Source: Bacillus sp. MRMR6 | Lineage (GTDB): Bacteria; Bacillota; Bacilli; Bacillales; Cytobacillaceae | Direction of reading: 5' to 3' | Assembly (NCBI RefSeq): GCF_001940785.1 | Contig: NZ_MSLS01000011.1 | Coordinates: forward strand, 1-64,000 | Length of the DNA: 64,000 bases | Shown: one piece after another, positions 25,166-33,513 of the stretch | How the letters are laid out: every line of letters starts with the position of its first letter | Position numbering within the stretch: position 1 is the first letter of the stretch | Notes under the pieces: model-generated | Databases searched by the model: none | What the model saw: the letters and a program-made list of their open reading frames with translations, nothing else | Told to the model about the DNA's origin: nothing | Program-made: the position numbers and the translations under genes

Positions 25166-25275
25166 TTCTCTTGGGCTTTTAACGCTACTCTCTCAAGTCC
25201 ATCTTGAGCAAATTCAACATCTGTTTTAGGCATAGCATTATTATGCTGACGCTGCTTATTCTTTTTCTTAGACAT
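25153..25275 (-). CDS. Small basic protein, YfhD/Ssp-like
   Basis: 40 residues from ATG 25275 with AAGGTGG 6 bp upstream. Very basic N-terminus (SKKKNKQRQ), then 'PKTDVEFAQDGLERVALKA'. The 'DVEFA.E' pattern is found in several tiny Bacillus proteins, some made late in sporulation. Assignment to a family is tentative and the function is unknown. Confidence 0.55.
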   Translation of the reverse strand: MSKKKNKQRQHNNAMPKTDVEFAQDGLERVALKAQEKNNK

Positions 25276-25764
25276 GCTTTCACCACCTTGTAGATAGTTT
25301 CTTCTTCCGCAAGGGTGCATGATGCACCCACTGTATTAGTTTGCTTTTTTATTCGTTTGCTATGCCTCCGGTCCTCTTTTTGATCTAGGAGGAATCTCAG
25401 AAAGGTATATTTATCAACAGTTCTGCACCTTTTAATCAATCGTTTAACTAGTTTTCACCTGCTGGATCCTATTGAATATATCCGGTAACAGCCTGTTGTT
25501 GCCCGCACAAGAACCGTTGAGTATGAATCTCCGCCATATGAAATAGGTAATTTCATTTTAAGAGCTTTTTTTATGATGCTCTTTTTTTCATTTCATAGCG
25601 GTAAAATAACTGCGAAGTTCTTAATAAAGTAGTCTTAGAGCCAATGATAATTATAGTAATGACCTCTACGGGTTGACAGTAACTTTTTTTAAAAAATTCT
25701 TTTGTAAAATAACCTTTTAAAAAAATGTTATTATTTATTTTAGGATTACTAATAGGAGGCTATC
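25276..25764. other. Intergenic region with two hairpins
   Basis: 489 bp without a convincing gene. GGGTGCAT and ATGCACCC (about 25313-25329) form a short palindrome. AAGAGC (25560-25565) and GCTCTT (25578-25583) followed by TTTTTT look like a plus-strand terminator with no gene left in front of it, possibly a trace of a deleted gene. TTGACA at 25674 may belong to the Nudix promoter, but no well-spaced -10 is clear. Confidence 0.4.
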
Positions 25765-26163
25765 ATGAAGAAACTAGTCAAAGTGGTTGCGGCAATTATT
25801 GAAAATGAACATCAAGAAATTCTATGTGCTTTAAGAGCTCCGGATATGGCGATTCCAAATATGTGGGAGTTTCCAGGTGGGAAAGTAGAAGCAAATGAGG
25901 ATATTTATACAGCACTAGAAAGAGAAATTGATGAAGAATTAGGTTGTAGAATTGCGACAATGAACGAGGTATTTAACGATAACACACATGAATACGAAAC
26001 ATTTATCATCAACTTAATCTCAATTAAGTGTAGAGTAATGGAAGGAGTTCCAACACCAAGTGAACATTCAAAGCTAATTTGGCTGAAGAGAGAAAACTTA
26101 AATTCTTTAAAGTGGGCACCGGCTGATATTCCAGCAGTTGAGCAACTAATAGATGAAAAATAG
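25765..26163 (+). CDS. Nudix (deoxy)nucleoside triphosphate pyrophosphohydrolase
   Basis: 132 residues. The Nudix box G-x5-E-x7-REUxEExG spans 39-60 with the catalytic 'REIDEELG'. The small size, 'ENEHQEILCALRAP' opening and 'GVPTPSEHSKLIWL' tail are those of MutT / CTP pyrophosphohydrolase-like housecleaning enzymes, which hydrolyse NTPs or oxidised dNTPs to the monophosphate. RBS TAGGAGG lies 6 bp before ATG. It converges on a PLD-helicase-DUF3427 gene, and the two stop codons lie in one shared hairpin. Confidence 0.88.
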   Translation: MKKLVKVVAAIIENEHQEILCALRAPDMAIPNMWEFPGGKVEANEDIYTALEREIDEELGCRIATMNEVFNDNTHEYETFIINLISIKCRVMEGVPTPSEHSKLIWLKRENLNSLKWAPADIPAVEQLIDEK

Positions 26164-26184
26164 TCTTCTCCAATGAGAAGACTA
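26161..26184. terminator. Shared terminator made from both stop codons
   Basis: TAGTCTTCTC (26161-26170) and GAGAAGACTA (26175-26184) form a perfect 10-bp stem with a 4-nt loop. The outer TAG on each strand is the stop codon of the Nudix gene (plus) and of the helicase gene (minus). Confidence 0.85.
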
Positions 26185-28995
26185 TACTTTTTTAGTGAAC
26201 TCGGTAAATAAGGGAACCGGAATCTCATGCTTTAATTTTAAAAGTATCGTAATCGGTTTCTCACCCTTAAATTTAACCGTATCTCCTTTACCAATATAAA
26301 TAAAGGGCTCATTCTTACCATCTATCTCTCTGTACTTCCTTACAAATAAGTGAAGATTTATAGAACGGCGCTTATTATAAATAATATTTTGCCCTCTATC
26401 CGTATTTTGAGAGGTACTGTTTGGCGTTTGCCATTGGAAGTACCTTTCATTAATAAATTTATCCTGATACTTAATGCTCTCCTTTATATCCTCTTCTTTA
26501 TGCAGATCAATAAATAAGAAGTAGTCATTTCCATTTGTCAGTAGTCCAGAACCCCTGTAGGAACTATGAATTTTTCGATAATTAGAAAGTAAAGCAGTGT
26601 CCACCATTTGATATTGTTCATACAGTTTAAAGTGTGGAACCCCATAGTACTCAGCTTTAAATTCCTTTTCATAACGGAAAATACCATAGGTAATAAGATC
26701 CTCAATAAACTTCTTATATTCTTCATTTTCTAATAGTTCTTTAAAAAGTTGCGTCTTCGTTAATCTCCCACTGCTATACCGCACTAATTTAGGCTTATTC
26801 TTTAGTTGGATACTATCATAGTAGTTCTGATTTAAGCATTCAAAAGCATGAACAATACTATCATCATCCACTGAGTCTATCATTTTTAGAATTTTTCGCT
26901 TTGCAATATCTAGATCAATCTCTTCGTTTTCTAATAAATATCGGAGGATTACAAACTCATGAATTCGCTTGATTGGCAGTTTACTTGATAATTCTTTTAA
27001 AGCCCCTTCAAACCCTTCATTATTTAGACAGTCCTTTAGGAAATCGTCTTTTTCTATCTTTGCCACGAATTGTAAGTATGTTTTTTCACGATCAATGAAT
27101 TTAACAGGATCAGGTGCGCCATCATATTTCAAATAATCTAGTAAAAGGTAAGGAATACGGCCTTGATTGAGCTTCTTAAACTCGAAGTATTCTTCCTTCA
27201 AATATTTCATAGAATTAAAATTTTCATTATCAATCTGAGCCAAAATTCTTTCCTGCGATATCTTATCCATTTGAATATGAGTACACCCAGGAATATTAGC
27301 AAACCCTGTTGCAATAGCCACCTTTAAGCTTTCCTTATCGTAGTATCGGCTACCGTTAAGTGCGAGGGCAACGAGAAAAGTTTTATTATGATTTCCGATA
27401 AAATCAAGTACAGTTAAGAAGGTTTTATTCGCATACTTACGCAGACCTCTACCTAGCTGCTGTATAAATACAATCGGTGAATTAGTTGGTCTTAACATAA
27501 GTACAGTATTAATTGAAGGAATATCGACGCCTTCATTAAAAATGTCTACAGTAAAAATAAATTCTAATTCGTCTTGGTCATTTTCTAACCTATTAATAAA
27601 GCGTTCTCGTGTTCCCGGTGAATCAGCACCGTATAAACAAACACTTTGATAGCCTCTTTTATTAAATTCACTAGCCATATACTGAGCATGCTCAATACTA
27701 GCACAGAAACCAAGTCCTTTTCTTTTCTGACCATCATGACCATAAAAGTCCATTTTCTCGATGATGAAGTCCACTCGTTCATTTACCTTTAACCTCTTAG
27801 TGATTTCTGTAATATCGTCAATATTAACATCGCTAAGGTTAATACCTTCAATATCAGTTATCCCAAAATAATGAAACGGAATCACCAAGTCATCTTCCAA
27901 AGCTTCATGTAAGCGAACTTCTAAAGCAACGTTATGATCAAAAAGGTCAAAGACATTATACCCATCACTTCGTTCAGGTGTGGCTGTCATCCCCAACGTA
28001 AATTTAGGTTTGAAATACTCTAGAATCGTGTGATAGGTTGGACTCGTTGCATGATGGGCTTCATCAATAATTAGGTAATCAAATTCATCTCTTTCAAACT
28101 CCTGAAAGCATTTAGAAATGGTTTGAATCGTCGCAAAAACATAATCCACCTTTTTCTGCTTATGGTTACCTGTTAATAGGCCAAATGTAAGACCTGCGTT
28201 TGGAAGAAGTAATTCAAAGGTTTCCTTAGCTTTTTTGAGAATCTCTTCCCTATGGACAACAAAAAGAAGTTTCTTAGGCTTATAATTTTTCACATCAAAG
28301 GCAGACATAAATGTTTTTCCAGTACCAGTGGCAGCTATAACAAGCGCTTTACTCTCTCCAAAGCTTCGTAATCTCTCTAAATTTTCCATCGCCCGCTTTT
28401 GCATACGATTTGCAACAATGTATTGTTTATTTTCATAAATCAATTGGTGCGTTTTTTGCGTATTCTTAAAGCTCTTTAAAAACTCTTCATATCTATTAAT
28501 AAAATCTTGGTCTGCATCCGTACTCATATTCCAAAGATAATCATATTCCTTAAGTACATCCTGAATAAAGCGACCTTTCTCTTTCGTAATAATCTCTACA
28601 TTCCACTCAATATTGCTTTTAAGAGCACTCTGAGTAATATTAGAGGAACCAATAATCACTTTGTAGCTATCTTTGTACTCAAATATGTATGCTTTTGTAT
28701 GAAACCCAATCTCTTTATCTGTAACAAACACCTTTAAATTAACATTACTAAACTCTTTGATTTTCTCTAAAGCCTTAGCATCGGTAAAATTAAGATATGT
28801 AGAAGTAATAATTTTCCCTTTAATGCCCTTTTCTTCTGCTTCTTTCAAGGGATCTAATAGAAGCTGTAGTCCGCTAAAATTAATAAAGGCAACACTAAAA
28901 TAAAACCGCTCACACTCATTCATCGATTTAACTAACTCTCTCAATAAGTTCCCCTTATCGGAATTCACGATTAACTTTTTTTTAATAGACTCCAT
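26182..28995 (-). CDS. PLD-nuclease / SF2 helicase / DUF3427 protein
   Basis: 937 residues. An N-terminal phospholipase-D-type (HKD) nuclease domain (about 10-160) has 'HTKAYIFE' (His99, Lys101) and 'GSSNIT' (116-121). A superfamily 2 helicase follows: motif I AATGTGKT (221-228), DEAH (311-314), TAT (337-339) and motif VI 'QQLGRGLRK' (512-520). The C-terminal 350 residues match the DUF3427 region found in such proteins. It probably moves along and cuts nucleic acid. This architecture recurs in defence-rich regions, although a repair role is also possible. Monocistronic. Confidence 0.88.
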   Translation of the reverse strand: MESIKKKLIVNSDKGNLLRELVKSMNECERFYFSVAFINFSGLQLLLDPLKEAEEKGIKGKIITSTYLNFTDAKALEKIKEFSNVNLKVFVTDKEIGFHTKAYIFEYKDSYKVIIGSSNITQSALKSNIEWNVEIITKEKGRFIQDVLKEYDYLWNMSTDADQDFINRYEEFLKSFKNTQKTHQLIYENKQYIVANRMQKRAMENLERLRSFGESKALVIAATGTGKTFMSAFDVKNYKPKKLLFVVHREEILKKAKETFELLLPNAGLTFGLLTGNHKQKKVDYVFATIQTISKCFQEFERDEFDYLIIDEAHHATSPTYHTILEYFKPKFTLGMTATPERSDGYNVFDLFDHNVALEVRLHEALEDDLVIPFHYFGITDIEGINLSDVNIDDITEITKRLKVNERVDFIIEKMDFYGHDGQKRKGLGFCASIEHAQYMASEFNKRGYQSVCLYGADSPGTRERFINRLENDQDELEFIFTVDIFNEGVDIPSINTVLMLRPTNSPIVFIQQLGRGLRKYANKTFLTVLDFIGNHNKTFLVALALNGSRYYDKESLKVAIATGFANIPGCTHIQMDKISQERILAQIDNENFNSMKYLKEEYFEFKKLNQGRIPYLLLDYLKYDGAPDPVKFIDREKTYLQFVAKIEKDDFLKDCLNNEGFEGALKELSSKLPIKRIHEFVILRYLLENEEIDLDIAKRKILKMIDSVDDDSIVHAFECLNQNYYDSIQLKNKPKLVRYSSGRLTKTQLFKELLENEEYKKFIEDLITYGIFRYEKEFKAEYYGVPHFKLYEQYQMVDTALLSNYRKIHSSYRGSGLLTNGNDYFLFIDLHKEEDIKESIKYQDKFINERYFQWQTPNSTSQNTDRGQNIIYNKRRSINLHLFVRKYREIDGKNEPFIYIGKGDTVKFKGEKPITILLKLKHEIPVPLFTEFTKKV

Positions 28996-29070
28996 GGTTT
29001 TTCCCCTGACTTATGTACTTACCTATTGTAATTTAATGGATATATAAAAATTGTACAATAAATGTGGATA

Positions 29071-29111
29071 AATAAAAAGATCTTCTATTCTGTTAAGAAA
29101 AGAAGATCTTT
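29071..29111 (-). terminator. Terminator downstream of the xylan-degradation genes
   Basis: On the minus strand AAAGATCTTCT and AGAAGATCTTT (29101-29111, 29076-29086) form an 11-bp stem followed by TTTATT. It lies just past the decayed GH43 gene. Confidence 0.7.
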
Positions 29112-29112
29112 G

Positions 29113-29590
29113 ACTTATGATACGGTTCACCTCACCTGCTTATGCAGCAGTAGCGAACGTTGGTCCGTTTCAAGAAGCTTTTACCTCGAAGATTCCACGG
29201 CATTACCTTCGAACCTTGATTTTCACTCTATGAATCCCTTTACAATCGAAATATTTAAATCCAGCCGTAGCTGAATCCTATTGGCGATATATCCCATTCT
29301 CGGCACCATCTTTTCCATCTTGGGTAATTTTCAGGAATTTCCCATCCATCCAAGCACCGAAATATCCAGACTACATTTCCTCATCTTTACAGAAAAGATT
29401 GCATGCGAGATAAGCAGGATATTTCCCACGTCCGACCCGCGTTCCCCCATTGGGTCAACAAGATGTCATCTCTACTTGAGGTATCGTTCCATCAATCTGA
29501 ATTTCAATCGGCTCGATGTAGCCTTGTCGACTAAAACTTGTTCCATCGATATGCCTGTGGTAAAAGATATACCTTTACTCTATTAGACAT
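29113..29590 (-). pseudogene. Decayed GH43 beta-xylosidase/arabinofuranosidase C-terminal part
   Basis: Minus-strand reading gives short blocks in shifting frames that together match the end of a family 43 glycoside hydrolase with a C-terminal beta-sandwich. They are 'GYIEPIEIQIDGTIPQVEMTS', then 'SGYFGAWMDGKF..ITQDGKDG', then 'ATAGFKYFDCKGIHRVKIKV' and 'FEVKASWNGP', each separated by stops or shifts. I read the first from about 29548. No catalytic part remains. It directly follows the GH10 xylanase gene on the same strand, so it was once part of a xylan operon. Confidence 0.6.
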
Positions 29591-29661
29591 AGTGATATTT
29601 TCATCAAACAAAATAGATTATAAAAAGCTATTCCCGACAACAATGGAATAGCTTTGTTTTA

Positions 29662-30894
29662 TTAGATTACAAACTGTACTGTTTCAGCATTTTTCTCTAA
29701 TTTGACGCTTAACTTTTTACCACCACATAAAAGGTCGTAATCGCCAAGGAATCCTTCAAATGATACCATTCCGTTGTCATCAGTTTTAGCAGTTACATTT
29801 GTACACCAGTCACCTTTGATTAGTTTCTTTAACACCTCATATGATGGTTTTGGGCTGTTATCTTTTCTGACAAATCCAGCGGGAGCACCAAGCCATGCAC
29901 CATCGTCACTGAAGGACCAGGTCGTAATCGCTTCTACAAGAGGATGTTTAAACAATATAGAATACATTTCTTCTACTTCTTTCGCCTGACGTTCTTCGAA
30001 TTCTGGTGTAGATGGCCATTCTGGAATCTGATAATCATTCAAATCTTCAATTTCAGGTGACATCAGATGTCCGGATGTCAATGTGTTTTCTGTAAAGTGA
30101 ATCGGAAGACCGAAATGCGAGAAACGGTCTAATACGTCTTCTAATTTTTCACGTCCCCAATATCCTTGATGTTGATGTGACTGAATACCAATCGCATCAA
30201 TTTGGATGCCTGCGTTTAAGCATCCATCAATTAAGATTTCATAATTAATAGATGTATTAAAGTCATTTAATAATAGTGTCGCACCTGGATTGTATTCACG
30301 TGTTTTTGCAAACATTTCTTTTATGATGCCGACACGGCCAAGGTCTTTACTGATCCTTGTAATGCCATTGTCGTACTTATCAAATATTGGCATGATCACA
30401 ACTTCATTGATCACATCCCACATATCGATGAGCCCTTTGAAATCTGTTACATCCCGTTCAATTCTAGCAAACTGTGCTTTCAGGATTTCTTCATTGCTCA
30501 TATCAAGAAGCCATGGAGCAGTTATGGTATGCCAGCAAAGCGGGTGTCCTTTTACGGTTATGTTTCTTTCCTTTAACCACTGAGCAGCTGCTTTTAATTC
30601 TTTTGTGCGTGGTTTTCCTTTTTCAGGCTCGAACATTCCCCAATAGAAAGGTAGTGTGGCAGAGTTAAATACGTCTAAGAACATATCCAGTTTTACTTCC
30701 TGAAATGCAAGTCTGTCTGCTGGTACATTTTTGTTTGCTACATCGATTGCATCAAAAATGCCGCAGCCAAATAAGAACTTATGATTGGTCTGTTTTATTT
30801 GAATTTCCTCTCCTGTAACAGGATTTCCGAATGCATCCACAAGTTTAATTGTTTTGCTCGCCATTCTATGTACCAATTCATTTGTTTGCCCCAT
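29662..30894 (-). CDS. GH10 endo-1,4-beta-xylanase, intracellular type
   Basis: 410 residues without signal peptide. Family GH10 barrel: 'KGHPLCWHT' (115-123), acid/base Glu164 in 'WDVINEVV', 'LLLNDFN' (207-213), 'GIQSHQHQ', nucleophile Glu269 in 'IHFTENT', and 'AITTWSFSDDGAWLGAPAGF'. A short beta domain precedes the barrel and another ends the chain (about 345-410). Probably hydrolyses imported xylo-oligosaccharides in the cytoplasm, since no export signal is present. A cre-like site lies upstream, and the downstream GH43 partner is decayed. Confidence 0.92.
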   Translation of the reverse strand: MGQTNELVHRMASKTIKLVDAFGNPVTGEEIQIKQTNHKFLFGCGIFDAIDVANKNVPADRLAFQEVKLDMFLDVFNSATLPFYWGMFEPEKGKPRTKELKAAAQWLKERNITVKGHPLCWHTITAPWLLDMSNEEILKAQFARIERDVTDFKGLIDMWDVINEVVIMPIFDKYDNGITRISKDLGRVGIIKEMFAKTREYNPGATLLLNDFNTSINYEILIDGCLNAGIQIDAIGIQSHQHQGYWGREKLEDVLDRFSHFGLPIHFTENTLTSGHLMSPEIEDLNDYQIPEWPSTPEFEERQAKEVEEMYSILFKHPLVEAITTWSFSDDGAWLGAPAGFVRKDNSPKPSYEVLKKLIKGDWCTNVTAKTDDNGMVSFEGFLGDYDLLCGGKKLSVKLEKNAETVQFVI

Positions 30895-30940
30895 TCTATT
30901 CCCTCCATTTTCATTAGTGTTTTTGCATTGCTTTTATTAA

Positions 30941-30954
30941 AGAAAGCGCTTTTT
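30941..30954 (-). promoter_or_regulatory. cre-like catabolite repression site
   Basis: AGAAAGCGCTTTTT matches the symmetric CcpA operator core TGAAAGCGCTTTCA at 11 of 14 positions. It lies 47 bp upstream of the xylanase start, in the position expected for carbon catabolite repression of a xylan gene. Confidence 0.6.
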
Positions 30955-31177
30955 CTTTATTAGATAAATTTTAACAAGCTTAATTTAAGAAGCAAACCTG
31001 TTAACTAAACATTTTATTTAAAAAATTAAAGTTATTGTTGTTATCATAAATATTTTTTCTTCCCACAGAATTGGAAGCAAACTCATTTCTTTTGGGAAAA
31101 TAAAAAAACGCTCCAAATTTATCATGAACGTGTCAAGCTAGTCAGTCTTAAATTGATAAGGCAAAACACACGTATAG

Positions 31178-31336
31178 TTATCGAGATAATCTAGCAACTT
31201 TAACATACTTCTCGATAATAGCATTCGCAAATGGGTATGTAGACTTGTATTCAATCAATCCCAGAAGTGGATCCAATTTAATGCCGATGATAGGAATTAC
31301 ATAAACATTGATAAGGTTTCTGGTGTCTCCCTTCAT
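31178..31336 (-). pseudogene. C-terminal remnant of an unrecognised protein
   Basis: 52 codons from an ATG without RBS, with the same frame open a little upstream: 'MKGDTRNLINVYVIPIIGIK', then 'LDPLLGLIEYKSTYPFANAI' and 'IEKYVKVARLSR'. The composition is protein-like rather than random, and it ends in a normal stop. The rest of the gene is missing on both sides of the xylanase/TerD boundary. I cannot name the family. Confidence 0.35.
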
Positions 31337-31384
31337 TAAGACAAATTCGTTCTATATAGATGTGAAGGGGGGAGAATTAACACA

Positions 31385-31419
31385 GCCAAAAAGGTGATAC
31401 AAAAAACTGTATCACCTTT
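31385..31419 (-). terminator. Terminator of the TerD-family gene
   Basis: AAAGGTGATAC (31390-31400) and GTATCACCTTT (31409-31419) pair perfectly over 11 bp; the minus strand continues TTGGC after CACCTTTTT. Confidence 0.8.
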
Positions 31420-31447
31420 AATAATGGTATCTTTAAAAACCGCATAT

Positions 31448-32692
31448 CTACTTGTAATCATTTAGTGGTCCCTTATCCATTATCACTTCTACCATATTGG
31501 AGGCACCCATCTTAAGTATTGGCCGATGCTCTGAGTTTGGCTTACTATAAAGTTCTAAGGGACTGATGATCACTCCATCATGCGTATTATGAAGCATTCC
31601 GGGCACACATGTATAAATTCTATCATTATTGTTTGCATTCTTAGCAGATATGGTCACGGAAGTTCCACTATGATTATCGATACTTATGGACACCTGGTAC
31701 CTGTAGAAGGAGCCTGTTCCATTTGATTGAGCAGAATAAACCACAGGAACAACTGCGAGAATATCGTCCGTTAACCGTAATTTAATGATTTCTGTTTTCA
31801 CTGATGAACTGTTTCTGCCAACATCGCCCATATGTTCCACTGCGCCATTACCATACCGTCTGAGAGGAGGTGTTCCCTTCGCTCCAAACATAGCTACATC
31901 AATCTGCTTACCATTCTTTGTATAAACTAAAGCATATATATCATAATCTGTCCCAGTCTTCCAAGATACAGTTGCCGTAATTTCTGGTGTTTTTTCAATA
32001 ATGACTGGCTTTTGACCTTTGTCGAGACTTATCTTCCCCTTTACTTTTTCAAGGCTGATCGCCGACAAGGCATTTTGACTAGTTTTCATTTCAGGTACTG
32101 TCAAGGTTTTATCAGGTTCTTTCATAACTATTTCATCATTAGCTTTAGGTTCAGATGGATTTTGCTCCTCAGAACCAACCTCAACACCATAATTTTTGCA
32201 TAAGCCTTCAAGACCAGAATCAAATCCACGCCATACTGACCTTACCTTTGTTTGGCCATTTCTTAGATATAATTCTAATACTACTATTCCATTTTCATTT
32301 GCAAAACTAGACGGGATGAGTTGGATAATGCCGCCATCCGTAACGATCTCGGCCTTTAAGTTTTTTACATTTGAAAAACCATTACCATTATCCTCTGTAA
32401 GCGTAATAGCTATTTTAGTAATACCTTCAGGGACTTTACTCATGTCAAATTCCATTTTATGTACTTTTGTATCCCTCACGTTCACAGGTGGTATAAGGGT
32501 GGCCACTCCAAAAGGGCCCTTTGGTTGATTATAAAATATGATCCCACTATCTCCTTGCACCTTATCTGAATCAGTTAAAAGGAAAGCTGTTAAAGAAATA
32601 TCGATCGTATTTGAAATTTCGTAGCTAACCGTAACATTACCTTTTTGAGAACTTAAAGCAGCGTTTGCTCCCATTTGAAGCATTTGATTCAT
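31448..32692 (-). CDS. TerD-family protein with two TerD-like domains
   Basis: 414 residues. The first TerD/TerA-like domain (about 18-170) contains 'IDISLTAFLLTDSDKVQGDSG' up to its end and 'FYNQP', plus 'VRSVWRGFDSGLEGLCKNYG'. A Pro/Glu-rich linker (175-220) leads to a second domain (about 230-400) with 'TVSWKTGTDYDIYALVYTKNGK' in its first strand block and 'HMGDVGR'. TerD proteins bind calcium and belong to stress and tellurite response systems. This gene is alone, with no terBCDE partners, so a TerA-like accessory or orphan stress protein is likely. Confidence 0.8.
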   Translation of the reverse strand: MNQMLQMGANAALSSQKGNVTVSYEISNTIDISLTAFLLTDSDKVQGDSGIIFYNQPKGPFGVATLIPPVNVRDTKVHKMEFDMSKVPEGITKIAITLTEDNGNGFSNVKNLKAEIVTDGGIIQLIPSSFANENGIVVLELYLRNGQTKVRSVWRGFDSGLEGLCKNYGVEVGSEEQNPSEPKANDEIVMKEPDKTLTVPEMKTSQNALSAISLEKVKGKISLDKGQKPVIIEKTPEITATVSWKTGTDYDIYALVYTKNGKQIDVAMFGAKGTPPLRRYGNGAVEHMGDVGRNSSSVKTEIIKLRLTDDILAVVPVVYSAQSNGTGSFYRYQVSISIDNHSGTSVTISAKNANNNDRIYTCVPGMLHNTHDGVIISPLELYSKPNSEHRPILKMGASNMVEVIMDKGPLNDYK

Positions 32693-32828
32693 TTAAACCA
32701 CTCCTTCCAGACCTATGCCTTGCATCGATTAGATTCTATTAATCTATCCTAACTTGTTATATCGACTGCTTTGTCTCCCCTTTCTATTTTATAAAGTTTT
32801 CCAATAAATAACCAGTTAATACAGAAAA

Positions 32829-32857
32829 TAAAAAAACCGCATCTACTTGTGATGCGG
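32829..32857 (-). terminator. Terminator of a decayed minus-strand gene
   Basis: On the minus strand CCGCATC, 7 nt loop, GATGCGG, then TTTTTTTATTTTC. Stem arms are at 32837-32843 and 32851-32857. It follows the gene remnant ending at 32912. Confidence 0.75.
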
Positions 32858-32911
32858 CACACCATTATAGAACTAAGTGAGGTTTTTTCATGGTAAAAAT
32901 TAGTTAGCGTA

Positions 32912-33103
32912 TTAAAATGCGAATCTTGCAAATTTCCGATATTTATGTTCAAATAAATAACTTTCAAACATGACCGTATCTGCTTTTAAAAATTTCGAAA
33001 ACAGATTGTTTATTTCCTCATTCAATTGAATAGTAAGGTTGTACTGTGCAGTAAAAGATCCATCAGGACCTTGTTCCAATATCGCACACGTTAGTTCTAT
33101 AAA
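32912..33103 (-). pseudogene. C-terminal remnant of an unrecognised protein
   Basis: 63 sense codons with no start and an in-frame stop immediately upstream: 'LEQGPDGSFTAQYNLTIQLN', then 'EEINNLFSKFLKADTVMFES' and 'YLFEHKYRKFARFAF'. Protein-like, with a proper terminator 55 bp beyond the stop, which supports it being the 3' end of a former gene. Family unknown. Confidence 0.35.
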
Positions 33104-33156
33104 TTATTTCATTGACCTTGCAACTTCCAACATTATATTTCTTGATAATGTTTTAA

Positions 33157-33330
33157 AATTTCTGCTCGGGATTACGGGTGTATCCAATAACGGCTGATCT
33201 ATTGATTCTACCACTGATTTTTAGTGAGGAATGGGTATCTTATGACGAGTTTTTTGTCACCGGATCTGAAATTTATGAGAATAATAAACCTATCACAATT
33301 GAAAAAGAACTTCGAATAAGAAAAACATAG
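33157..33330 (+). pseudogene. C-terminal remnant of an unrecognised protein
   Basis: 58 sense codons, no start: 'VYPITADLLILPLIFSEEWV', then 'SYDEFFVTGSEIYENNKPIT' and 'IEKELRIRK'. The preceding 50 bp are open in a different frame, suggesting a frameshift. The stop lies within a good plus-strand terminator (33322-33355). Family unknown. Confidence 0.35.
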
Positions 33331-33355
33331 GGAGATTTTAGTCTTCCTATGTTTT
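33322..33355 (+). terminator. Terminator of the plus-strand remnant
   Basis: AAAACATAGG (33322-33331) pairs with CCTATGTTTT (33346-33355). Confidence 0.65.
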
Positions 33356-33363
33356 CATTCATA

Positions 33364-33513
33364 TTATTTATCTGTTTGTTTTTGCTTCTTTTTCAAATAC
33401 TCCGCACGTATTTTTTCAAGTTGCTGCTTTTTATCAAATTTGGAAGGCCTCTGTTTTTCATGAAACTTTGTCACAGCTACCTGACCTTTGGTATCCAATT
33501 GATATTTCCCCAC
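33364..33513 (-). CDS. Small basic conserved-type protein
   Basis: 49 residues from GTG 33513 with GTAGGTG 8 bp upstream: 'MGKYQLDTKGQVAVTKFHEK', followed by a Lys/Gln-rich helix ending 'KKKQKQTDK'. Small basic proteins with a 'GKYQLD.KG..A...FHE' opening are common in Bacillaceae. Function unknown; possibly nucleic-acid associated by charge only. Confidence 0.6.
   Translation of the reverse strand: MGKYQLDTKGQVAVTKFHEKQRPSKFDKKQQLEKIRAEYLKKKQKQTDK

Noticed and set aside
25185-25439. 84-codon minus-strand frame
   Set aside because: It overlaps the better supported 40-codon gene at 25153-25275 in another frame, lacks an RBS and has no protein-like pattern.
29062-29586. Two plus-strand frames of 70 and 101 codons
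   Set aside because: They are antisense to the GH43 relic, whose minus-strand blocks match a known family; no RBS or family match on the plus strand.
32749-32967. 72-codon minus-strand frame
   Set aside because: It passes through a terminator hairpin (32829-32857) and out of frame over the remnant at 32912-33103; no RBS.
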